A DNA stretch of 64,000 nt from JAXMHN01 sp964578605 (lineage in GTDB: Bacteria; Verrucomicrobiota; Verrucomicrobiia; Limisphaerales; SIBE01), in assembly GCA_964578605.1 (NCBI GenBank), contig CAZODO010000006.1, positions 31,234-95,233 on the forward strand, in the 5' to 3' direction. This document shows, piece by piece, positions 8,454 to 15,449 of this stretch. Both the position numbers and the translations under genes were made by a program. Within the stretch, counting starts at the first letter, position 1. The number at the start of each line of letters is the position of its first letter. The notes beneath the pieces are model-generated. The model had not been told where the DNA came from and did not search any database. It saw nothing but the letters and a program-made list of their open reading frames with translations.

Positions 8454-8924
8454 ATGATTCATACCAACCAACCTATGCCAGCCCAACCCAAAGCCATTCT
8501 GGAAACGCTGCTCCAGTTCATGGGATTCGAGCCTAATGTCGAGGAACATTCGATGGACGGCGGCTTGTTGCTGGACGTCAAGACCGACGATCCCGGGCGT
8601 CTGATCGGCCGCCAGGGACAGACCCTCAGCGAGCTTCAATACATCACCAACCGCCTCCTCTTCCGCGAGGACGGCAACGCGCCCAAAGTCACCGTCGACG
8701 TCGGAGGTTACCGTTTCCAGGCCCGCGAAGCCCTGGTCCAAAAAGCCAAGGAAGCCGCGGAAAAAGTCCGGCGCTGGGGCGACATCGTCGAACTGGAGCC
8801 GCTCAACGCCTTCGACCGCCGCATTGTCCACAATGCGCTCAAGGACGATCCGTCCGTTGAAACGCACAGCGTCGAAGTCGACGGCACGGACAAGAAGGCC
8901 ATCATTTTGCGCCCGAAACACTGA
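8454..8924 (+). CDS. KH/R3H RNA-binding protein, Jag/KhpB-like
   Basis: This 156-residue protein has a KH domain (GRLIGRQGQTLSELQYITNRLL with the GxxG loop GRQG) followed by an R3H domain (FDRRIVHNALKDDPSV with the R-x3-H core). The domain order is that of Jag/KhpB (SpoIIIJ-associated protein), but the N-terminal Jag_N domain is missing. Jag/KhpB binds RNA and is tied to cell-division and envelope control in Firmicutes. Its role in this group is not established. The position right after yidC is the conserved one. An ATG at 8475 is a possible alternative start. Confidence 0.88.
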   Translation: MIHTNQPMPAQPKAILETLLQFMGFEPNVEEHSMDGGLLLDVKTDDPGRLIGRQGQTLSELQYITNRLLFREDGNAPKVTVDVGGYRFQAREALVQKAKEAAEKVRRWGDIVELEPLNAFDRRIVHNALKDDPSVETHSVEVDGTDKKAIILRPKH

Positions 8925-9039
8925 TCTGGGTTTCTGGCGCAGCACCTGTCGCCTGGCTCCTCCAGAGGCCGGCAAAGGCATTTGCGATCGGTGGTGCGCC
9001 GTTCGAAGGATGCGAGGCGACGGTCGTGCGCTGCAACCC

Positions 9040-10323
9040 TCAGCGCCCCCAGGCCGCCGCCGCTTCACGTGCCAAGGGTTCCCCGCACGGCAGTGGATCA
9101 GGCACGTCCACAAATTCCGAAATAGCCGCAAACAAGCGGCTGAAATCTTTGTTGACGTCGCCTGAAAGGCAATCGGTCACTTCGCCGGCCATTTCAGGAT
9201 ACTTGTCCGTGAGCGCCCGGAAGCTGAAATCCAGGTCGTAAAAGGCGTAGACGAGCTTCCGCATGTTTTCGATGCCTTCGCGCAACACTCGGGCATATTC
9301 CGCGAACCGGGCTGGCGAAAGGTTGCCCTCGACCAGGCCCTCGTGCACGGCGTCGCCGGCCAGCACGCCGCTCTTCAGCGCCAGCATGACCCCGGAGGAG
9401 AAGATCGGGTCCAGGAAACTGAACGCGTCTCCAACGAGCAGCAAGCCGTCCGTGCCGCAATGTCGCGAGTGGAAGGAGTATTCGCCGGTAAGATGATAGG
9501 GGCCGGTCTGCGTGCCCGTGGACAGGTGATCCTTGATCCAGAGGTTTTGGTCCACCTCGCGATGGAAGATCTGCCCCGGATCTTTGACGCCGTCGCGCGC
9601 CAGGTAGCTGCCTTCGGCAACCACACCGACACTCACCATGTCATTATGCTGGGGGATGTACCAGAACCAGCCTTTCTCAGGCACATACGCCACGGTGGTG
9701 GCCCCGGCGTCAATCCCGCGATCGCGTTTGGCGCCCCGGTAATAGGTCCAGACCGCCACTTTGCGGAGCTTGGGGTCGGGCAACCGCCAATGGTGCCGGA
9801 CTGCGGAGAAGGCCTCGCGACCCGAGGCATCGATCGTGATGGGCGCCCTGACTTCAAATGGCGTGCCGCCTTTGGATTGGGCGCGGACGCCGACAACGCG
9901 GCCGTTCTCTTTTACCAGTTCCGTGACGGACGTTTCCTCCCGCACCTCGACTCCTTTGGCCCGTGCGTTGTTCAGGAGGATCAGGTCGAACTCGGACCTT
10001 AGCACCTGCCAGGTCTGTGCCACTTCCGGGCTGTACCGGGCCGAGAAATAGAAGGGCTGCGAAGCTTTGCCGGAGCGGGACACGAATTGGGCGCTGTACT
10101 TCTTCACGAAGGAAGAGCGCCGCATGGTTTCGATCAAGCCCAGGCGTTGCAGCGGGTAAAAAGTGAATGGCAAGAGTGACTCGCCAATATGGTACCTGGG
10201 AAATCTTTCACGCTCCAACAGCAGCACGCGATGGCCATGTTGAGCAAGGATGGCTGCCGAAGCCGACCCAGCCGGGCCGCCGCCGATCACGATGGCTTCG
10301 TGTTCCTGGTGCGTTTCAATCAT
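9040..10323 (-). CDS. FAD-dependent oxidoreductase, flavin-dependent halogenase-like
   Basis: This 427-residue flavoprotein has the N-terminal dinucleotide fold AIVIGGGPAGSASAAILAQHGHRVLLLER and a second FAD motif, GLLLVGDAFSFLDPIFSSGV. It carries WFWYIP, which fits the WxWxIP signature of flavin-dependent halogenases, and FLDPIFSSG, which fits their FxPxSxG-type motif. Related non-halogenating enzymes (geranylgeranyl-reductase-like) share parts of this pattern, so halogenation is likely but unproven. The start is set by a strong AAGGAG five nt before the ATG. It overlaps the upstream chorismate-lyase-like gene by 8 nt, which implies coupling. A flavin reductase partner would be needed and is not nearby. 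Confidence 0.82.
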   Translation of the reverse strand: MIETHQEHEAIVIGGGPAGSASAAILAQHGHRVLLLERERFPRYHIGESLLPFTFYPLQRLGLIETMRRSSFVKKYSAQFVSRSGKASQPFYFSARYSPEVAQTWQVLRSEFDLILLNNARAKGVEVREETSVTELVKENGRVVGVRAQSKGGTPFEVRAPITIDASGREAFSAVRHHWRLPDPKLRKVAVWTYYRGAKRDRGIDAGATTVAYVPEKGWFWYIPQHNDMVSVGVVAEGSYLARDGVKDPGQIFHREVDQNLWIKDHLSTGTQTGPYHLTGEYSFHSRHCGTDGLLLVGDAFSFLDPIFSSGVMLALKSGVLAGDAVHEGLVEGNLSPARFAEYARVLREGIENMRKLVYAFYDLDFSFRALTDKYPEMAGEVTDCLSGDVNKDFSRLFAAISEFVDVPDPLPCGEPLAREAAAAWGR

Positions 10324-10996
10324 GATTCTCCTTGGTCTTGGGATAGTATCCCGCGGGCGGTTCCGCCAACGGCGGCAGGATTTCCACCACTTCGGCCAGG
10401 GGACGCGACGCGGCATTCGAGAGCGTGTTGCGGCGTCCGTAAAGCACTCGAGGACCGGCCAATTGCAGAACCTCCATGATCAGGGGGTCGGCTGTGACAC
10501 GGAAGAACGCCTTGGGCCGGCTGGAATGCGAAATGGAATGATCCGCCAGCAGGTGCCCCAAAGGAATGCGCTCATCCAGAATGAACCGGCGCATGAGCGG
10601 GCTGAAAAGAGCCAGGTTGATCCGAATGGCGCCAAATTCGACCGGTTGCTCCGTGCCCTCCGCGAGCAGCAAAACTTCGCGGAAGTAAAAGTCATCCCGT
10701 CGCGCCCGACTGAGCACGCGCAAGTGAATGAGCTTGGCGTGATACGCCGAAAGCGTCGGCGTCATGTCGTTGTTGTGCACGAGCAGGCCGCGGCAAGGTT
10801 CAGGGATGTCGGCACCGTCGACTTGCTCAACGGCAGGCATCGCACGCCCCGATCGGAAGTAAAACTCGTCCAGCGGAAACGCCACCGGGAGCCTCTTAGG
10901 GCTATCCAACATTGTCGGCCGGGCGAGAGTCGCGCCGTCCGCGTCCGTGGTGTGCCAGCCTTCTTGCCAGGCAGCAGCGCGAGTCCGGTCAGGCAT
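10316..10996 (-). CDS. Chorismate-lyase-like protein
   Basis: This 226-residue protein resembles the chorismate pyruvate-lyase (UbiC)/DUF98 fold. It has a FYFREVLLLAEG block with the conserved Arg-Glu pair, FILDERIPLGHLLAD, and a C-terminal VLYGRRNTLSN followed by RPLAEVVEILPPL. Members cleave chorismate to 4-hydroxybenzoate and pyruvate, while some relatives have other or unknown substrates. No signal peptide is visible, so it should be cytoplasmic. Both ends overlap neighbouring genes by 8 nt, placing it firmly between the radical SAM and halogenase-like genes. Its product is a plausible aromatic substrate for the flavoprotein. Confidence 0.7.
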   Translation of the reverse strand: MPDRTRAAAWQEGWHTTDADGATLARPTMLDSPKRLPVAFPLDEFYFRSGRAMPAVEQVDGADIPEPCRGLLVHNNDMTPTLSAYHAKLIHLRVLSRARRDDFYFREVLLLAEGTEQPVEFGAIRINLALFSPLMRRFILDERIPLGHLLADHSISHSSRPKAFFRVTADPLIMEVLQLAGPRVLYGRRNTLSNAASRPLAEVVEILPPLAEPPAGYYPKTKENHD

Positions 10997-12344
10997 AGCG
11001 CACGTTCCGGTGTTGAGGCAGGAAGAACTCGTGCAGCAACCGATCCACTTGCAGCAAGCCTTCGCGGCTGAGTTGGATTTGGTCGCCTTCGACCGTCAAA
11101 TATCCCCAGCTCCCGAGTGTGCGGAGCGGTTCGGCGAATCGTTCGAAGACATCCACCCCGAACTTCTCGAGGAAGCAGGCGCGGTGGGTCCGGCCGAGTT
11201 TCATTTGGAGAATGAATTCCCGGATCAAACGCTCATCCTGCGTGGGCGTGAGCGCCCGGTAAACGGGCAGCCCCCCAGCCGTCAGGGCGTTCATGTAAGG
11301 CTCGAACTCGTGCTGGTTCTGGTAGTGGGTGCCGCCAATATGCCCGAAAGACGCCACGCCCAGCCCGAGCAGGTCCGCGCCCTGCCAGAGCCGATCCCGG
11401 TAAACAAAACGCGTCCGGGACTTGTCTTTGACCACGGTGTAGGCGCTGGCGACTTCGTATCCGGCCCGTTCCAGCTCAGCGAAGGCTTCTGACACCCAGC
11501 GCCGCTTGACCTCCCAATCCGCCACCGGAGCCACCAGCTTGCCCTCGGCCTTCATTTCCCTGTAAATCGTGGTGTTGAATGGAATCTCCATCTGGTAGAT
11601 CGTCACGCTGTCCGGCTGCAGCGCGATCGTCTTGCGGATGCACTCCCGCCAGTTCGCATCCGTCTCTTCAACCATGCCGGCGATCAGATCGATATTCACT
11701 TGCGGGAACCCCAGCTCGCGCGCGAACGCGTAAGCGCGCTCAATCTCCCGGCTGTGATGTGCCCGGCCGTTGATCTCGAGGATGCGATCGTCGAAATTCT
11801 CCACCCCCAGGCTCAGGCGCGTCACGCCCATCTCGCGGAGGGCGCGGAGTTTGTGATCCGTCAGCGTGCCAGGCTCGCACTCGAACGTGACTTCCTCGAC
11901 GTCGTCCCAGGGCAGGAGCCGCTTCATCCCGTCAGTCAGGTGGCGCAATTGGTCCACGGAAAGATAGGAGGGCGTGCCGCCGCCGAAATAAACAAAACTC
12001 GGTTTCCGCCCGCCAATGAACGCCTTTTCTGAATAGAGGCGGAGCTCGCGCAGGGCCCCTTCGATATACCCCTTGATCGCGGTCGAATCCTTGTCTGTGT
12101 AAACCTTGAAATAGCAGAAATGGCAGCGCTTTCTGCAGAACGGGATATGCAAGTAAACCCCGAGCGCCGTCCCCGCCCTGGGCGGACGCGAGATCGCCGC
12201 GTGCAGTTCGGCTACCCTTTCCGGCCGCCAAAACGAATAGGGCGGGTAGTTGGAAACGAAGTAATTGCCCGCCGTCGTCTCCCTTGGCGCGGGCCGAGCC
12301 GCTGATCTTGCGGCGGGCCGCTCAAGGGTTGGGGTTGTGCTCAT
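10989..12344 (-). CDS. Radical SAM protein, HemW/HemN-like
   Basis: This 451-residue protein is a coproporphyrinogen-oxidase-family radical SAM protein. It has VYLHIPFCRKRCHFCYFKVY (the CX3CX2C cluster site), YFGGGTPSYLS, FECEPGTL, RLSLGVENF and NIDLIAGM, with a C-terminal HemN-type winged-helix region. The residue two past the third cysteine is Phe, where true HemN dehydrogenases have a fourth Cys, so it groups with HemW-type proteins instead. HemW itself is a heme chaperone of about 380 residues. This protein is longer and sits in a biosynthetic-looking operon, so heme synthesis should not be assumed. The gene starts 18 nt after the propeller gene. Confidence 0.82.
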   Translation of the reverse strand: MSTTPTLERPAARSAARPAPRETTAGNYFVSNYPPYSFWRPERVAELHAAISRPPRAGTALGVYLHIPFCRKRCHFCYFKVYTDKDSTAIKGYIEGALRELRLYSEKAFIGGRKPSFVYFGGGTPSYLSVDQLRHLTDGMKRLLPWDDVEEVTFECEPGTLTDHKLRALREMGVTRLSLGVENFDDRILEINGRAHHSREIERAYAFARELGFPQVNIDLIAGMVEETDANWRECIRKTIALQPDSVTIYQMEIPFNTTIYREMKAEGKLVAPVADWEVKRRWVSEAFAELERAGYEVASAYTVVKDKSRTRFVYRDRLWQGADLLGLGVASFGHIGGTHYQNQHEFEPYMNALTAGGLPVYRALTPTQDERLIREFILQMKLGRTHRACFLEKFGVDVFERFAEPLRTLGSWGYLTVEGDQIQLSREGLLQVDRLLHEFFLPQHRNVRYA

Positions 12345-12362
12345 GGGGAATCGAAATGCTCC

Positions 12363-13592
12363 TCAGGGTTTGGCGCCGAAGGCGTAGACCACGCCGTCTT
12401 CGGCTCCGATAAAAATCCGTCCGTCAACGACCGCGGGCGACGCGGTCACCGCTTTGCCGATATCGTAGCTCCAGACTTCGCGGCCGTCCGCCAGCCTCAC
12501 TACGTAAAGGCGCCCGTCATCCGACCCCGCCACGACTCTGTCACCGCAGACGACGGGCGAGCTGTCCACTTTGCCGCGTGCGACAAAGGCCCAAACCTCT
12601 TTTCCATCCGATTTCTGCAGGCAATGCAGGCGCTTGTCACGGCCGCCCACCAGGACACGATCCGCCGTCACGGCCGCGGATGAGAAGTAAGGGAAAGCGC
12701 GGTCCTTGAACCGCCACGCCACGCTTCCTGCCTCCAGATCGACACAGAGAAACTCGTTCTGGTAATGGCCGAAATACGCCCGGCCGTCGACCGCCGCCAC
12801 CGAAGCGGCGATATAAGCGCCGGCGTCGATCTCCTGCACTTTCTGGCCATCGGCAAGCGAGATCACATGGACCAGGGCGTCGCATCCGCCAAAGATGGTC
12901 TTGCCATCCACCACCGCGGGGGCGCCATTGATGTAATTGCCGGTTTCATACGTCCAGTTGGTCTTCCCGGTCTGGGAATCGACGCAGTGCAGCTTGAAAT
13001 CGTAGCTCCCCACAACGATCCACGGCGCGGCGGCAGCCGGCGGCTTGAACCAGTTTGGCGCGCTCAGGATCTTGTCGCCGGTCTCGTACTTCCACACGAG
13101 CTTGCCATTGGAAGCCTGAAGAGCGTAAAGGTGCGCGTCCGTGGAGCCGAAATAGACCTTCCCGTCCAGCACCAACGGCGACGATTCAATCTCTCCACCC
13201 GTCTTGAATGCCCACAACTTTTTGCCTGTGGCAGCATCGATCGCGTAGAGATTCCCGTCGTCGGAGCCCACATAAACCCGGCCGCCTGAAATCGCCGCTG
13301 ACGACTTCACGGGCCCCTCCGTCTTGAAGGTCCACAGCAGCCCGAGCCGATCCGGCAATTGTCCCGAGGCCACCCCGAGCAAGCCCGGCCCGCCCCGGAA
13401 CATCGGCCACTCCGCGCCGGCTGGCGTTGGGTGGGCGGCTTCGGTCAGCGCGCTAGAGGTGAGGAGAGCCATGGCAAGTGCATCGGTGAAGACCTTCGGC
13501 CATAGGGTGCCGCTTCCAGCATTCAAGGCCCGGACCTCGGAGCCGGTCCGCGTGTACAGCCGCAAAGGTTCTTTTGTTGCACTTCGTTTCAT
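12363..13592 (-). CDS. PQQ-type beta-propeller protein, BamB-like
   Basis: This 409-residue protein consists of about seven repeated blades with the PQQ/BamB-type pattern, such as GGRVYVGSDDGNLYAIDAATGKKLW, repeated as GKVYFGSTDAHLYALQASNGKLVW and as DRVVAGSDDGRLYVVRLADGREVW. An N-terminal hydrophobic stretch (FTDALAMALLTSSALTEA) may be an export signal, so a periplasmic location is likely. The aromatic-tip and Asp/Gly positions fit a binding or scaffold propeller rather than a quinoprotein enzyme; no calcium/PQQ catalytic set is seen. It is the first gene of the four-gene minus-strand cluster. The ATG at 13592 is used, with a TTG just before it in frame. Confidence 0.85.
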   Translation of the reverse strand: MKRSATKEPLRLYTRTGSEVRALNAGSGTLWPKVFTDALAMALLTSSALTEAAHPTPAGAEWPMFRGGPGLLGVASGQLPDRLGLLWTFKTEGPVKSSAAISGGRVYVGSDDGNLYAIDAATGKKLWAFKTGGEIESSPLVLDGKVYFGSTDAHLYALQASNGKLVWKYETGDKILSAPNWFKPPAAAAPWIVVGSYDFKLHCVDSQTGKTNWTYETGNYINGAPAVVDGKTIFGGCDALVHVISLADGQKVQEIDAGAYIAASVAAVDGRAYFGHYQNEFLCVDLEAGSVAWRFKDRAFPYFSSAAVTADRVLVGGRDKRLHCLQKSDGKEVWAFVARGKVDSSPVVCGDRVVAGSDDGRLYVVRLADGREVWSYDIGKAVTASPAVVDGRIFIGAEDGVVYAFGAKP

Positions 13593-13698
13593 CAAGCCAG
13601 GAACTGGTCCACCCCGAACTTAATCAAGCCCTTTCTGCCGGGGCACTATTCCCCAGGCCGGTGCCTTTCGCAACCGAGTTAGCGAAAACGACCGCAAG

Positions 13699-13717
13699 TC
13701 TCATTTTAGGCAGGGCG
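13699..13717 (+). repeat. 19-bp dispersed repeat, copy 1
   Basis: TCTCATTTTAGGCAGGGCG here is identical to positions 56172-56190. The second copy continues into a hairpin; this one does not, so it looks like a half element. Both copies are intergenic. Confidence 0.6.
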
Positions 13718-13985
13718 CACCGCAGCTAGTCGTCGTCGTGCTCATACGCACCTCATTCGAAACTCCTTCGGAACTCGTGCGGCTTTCCTTCGGCTTTCGT
13801 TCGGGACTCATGCGTTGATCTTACGGTTTTTGACGCAGCAATGCCGCTTTAATACCGGATAGGTAACGAACAAATTACAAAAGGGCATCGGACCGTTCTG
13901 CGGGCCCTTTCTGGTCTTGCAGGTGCGCGCCAAGGGCGCTGGCAGCCGTCAGCCCAGAGCAAAGCGGACGCCTAACAAAAAGCAC

Positions 13986-14018
13986 TTGACAGTTTTCTGT
14001 ATGGGTGTAATCATACAG
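13986..14018 (+). promoter_or_regulatory. Promoter and palindromic operator of the GntR/ABC operon
   Basis: A consensus -35 TTGACA (13986-13991) is followed by a plausible -10 TAATCA (14008-14013, 16-bp spacer). A perfect 7-bp inverted repeat, CTGTATG (13997-14003) and CATACAG (14012-14018), spans the spacer and -10. This is where an autorepressing GntR-family protein would block RNA polymerase. The first gene starts 16 bp later and encodes such a regulator, so autoregulation is inferred. Confidence 0.65.
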
Positions 14019-14034
14019 TCAAACGAAGACGCCT

Positions 14035-14436
14035 ATGCTTAAGTCGCTTCACCTGCAGATTGACCCGAATTCAGGCGTCCCCGTCTACCGCCAGATGATG
14101 GATCAGATCAAGTATTACGTCGCTTCCGGCGCTCTCCAGCCCGGCGACCAACTGCCCTCCATCCGCGAATTGGCGCAGAGGCTTTCGGTGAACCCGACCA
14201 CCGTCGTCAAAGCCTATGGGGAACTGCAGCACGGCCAGATTATCGAAATGAGGCATGGCAAGGGCGTGTTCGTCACGGGCAATTCCCTGCAGATGACCGA
14301 CCGGGAACGGGAGAAGGCGCTGCGCAGAATCGCCCGGCAATTGGCCGTGGAAGCAGCACAAATGCAGGCGCCGGCGCCGCTGGTCCTGCGAATTGTCGAG
14401 GAAGAGATCGCCGATATTTCAGAGCAACACGACTAA
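14035..14436 (+). CDS. GntR family regulator, YtrA subfamily
   Basis: This 133-residue regulator has a GntR winged helix-turn-helix (VPVYRQMMDQIKYYVASGALQPGDQLPSIRELAQRLSVNPTTVVKAYGEL) and only a short helical tail instead of a large ligand-binding domain, as in the YtrA subfamily. YtrA-type repressors usually govern ABC transporter operons that include their own gene and respond to cell-envelope stress or antibiotics. Here too the ATPase gene follows after 26 bp. A palindrome in the promoter is the likely binding site. Effector unknown. Confidence 0.9.
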   Translation: MLKSLHLQIDPNSGVPVYRQMMDQIKYYVASGALQPGDQLPSIRELAQRLSVNPTTVVKAYGELQHGQIIEMRHGKGVFVTGNSLQMTDREREKALRRIARQLAVEAAQMQAPAPLVLRIVEEEIADISEQHD

Positions 14437-14462
14437 CCCCATCCTCCGAGCGGGGCTTGGGA

Positions 14463-15449
14463 ATGGCTATGGGCGCTTACGCAATCGAGACTGAAAGGCT
14501 GACGAAAGGGTTTCCGGACGGAATCACCGCCGTTGAGGACCTGGATCTGCGCGTTCGTCCCGGGTGCATTTACGGGCTGATCGGACCCAACGGGGCGGGA
14601 AAGACCACGGCGCTCCGGTTGCTCATGGGCCTCCTGCGCCCGCAGAGCGGCACGGCCCGGATCCTGGGCGAGGATCTTTATAGCGCTCCGAGATCGGTCC
14701 GGTCTCGGGTTGCCTATATCTCGCAAACGCAGCAGATGCACACCTGGATGACGCTCGACGAGTTGTGCCGATATGCCTCAAAGCTTTACGAGCGTTGGGA
14801 TGCCGGCTACGCACGCGAACTCCGTGAGCGCTGGAAGCTTTCCTTTACGCAGCGGCTGGGGGGGATGTCCACGGGGGCTCAGCGGAAAGCGGCCTTGCTT
14901 CTGGCATTCGCTTCCAGGGCAGACGTTCTCATCCTCGATGAACCGGCGGCAGGGCTGGACCCGATCGCGCGCCGGGCGTTGGTGAATGAGATTATCGGGC
15001 TGGCGGCGCGCGGGGATGGAGGCGCCGTCCTGTTCAGCACCCATTTATTGGAAGACATTGAGCGCATCGTGGACTGCGTGGGGATCATGGACCGGGGCCG
15101 ATTGGTGGTTTCCGCCAGGCTCGAGGACCTGCAGAGCACGGTGAAGCGGGTCCAGATCGTCTTCCAGGACGACTCGGTGCCTCCGGATTTGGCGATCCCT
15201 GGCGCGTTGTGGACTGAGTCTGCCGGTCCGGTGGCCACTGCCGTGACTCGCTTGGCCCACGAGGCGCAACTGGACTCCATCCGGCACCTGCCCGGCGCCC
15301 GGCTCCAGGTGTTCCCTTTGAGCCTCCAAGAGATTCTCTTGGCGTTTCTGCAGAAAGGCGGCCCGGCCGATTCAAACACGGAAGGCGCCAGCCGCGCTGC
15401 GCCGCAAGAACCGCGGCGCTGGAATTCCGTTTCCGACCTCAATCTATGA
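14463..15449 (+). CDS. ABC transporter ATP-binding protein
   Basis: This 328-residue cytoplasmic ATPase has Walker A GPNGAGKTT, a Q-loop region (YISQTQQMHTWMTLDEL), Walker B VLILDEPAAGLD and the switch His in STHLLEDIE. The signature loop reads MSTGAQRKAAL rather than the usual LSGGQ. About 110 residues follow the ATPase core and resemble the C-terminal regulatory tail of drug and antibiotic exporters. It should power the permease encoded at 19524-20417. Its stop overlaps the start of the propeller gene by 4 nt (ATGA). The ATG at 14463 is chosen over a TTG two codons earlier. Confidence 0.93.
   Translation: MAMGAYAIETERLTKGFPDGITAVEDLDLRVRPGCIYGLIGPNGAGKTTALRLLMGLLRPQSGTARILGEDLYSAPRSVRSRVAYISQTQQMHTWMTLDELCRYASKLYERWDAGYARELRERWKLSFTQRLGGMSTGAQRKAALLLAFASRADVLILDEPAAGLDPIARRALVNEIIGLAARGDGGAVLFSTHLLEDIERIVDCVGIMDRGRLVVSARLEDLQSTVKRVQIVFQDDSVPPDLAIPGALWTESAGPVATAVTRLAHEAQLDSIRHLPGARLQVFPLSLQEILLAFLQKGGPADSNTEGASRAAPQEPRRWNSVSDLNL

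Larger units (their letters stand above)
13593..14034. other. Intergenic region between divergent propeller and GntR genes
   Basis: This 442-bp region has no credible coding frame. It contains a 19-bp dispersed repeat (13699-13717), a hairpin AAAGGGC/GCCCTTT (13880-13886 and 13904-13910) and the GntR promoter/operator (13986-14018). Read on the minus strand, the hairpin is followed by TTTTGTAATTTGTT and might act as an attenuator for the minus-strand cluster, but this is weak. Confidence 0.5.

Noticed and set aside
4150..8924. A chromosomal replication origin beside rpmH
   Set aside because: No dnaA, dnaN or obvious cluster of DnaA boxes was seen; the gene block alone is not enough.
10989..12344. 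Coproporphyrinogen dehydrogenase HemN
   Set aside because: The fourth cysteine of the HemN motif is replaced by Phe and the neighbours are not heme genes.
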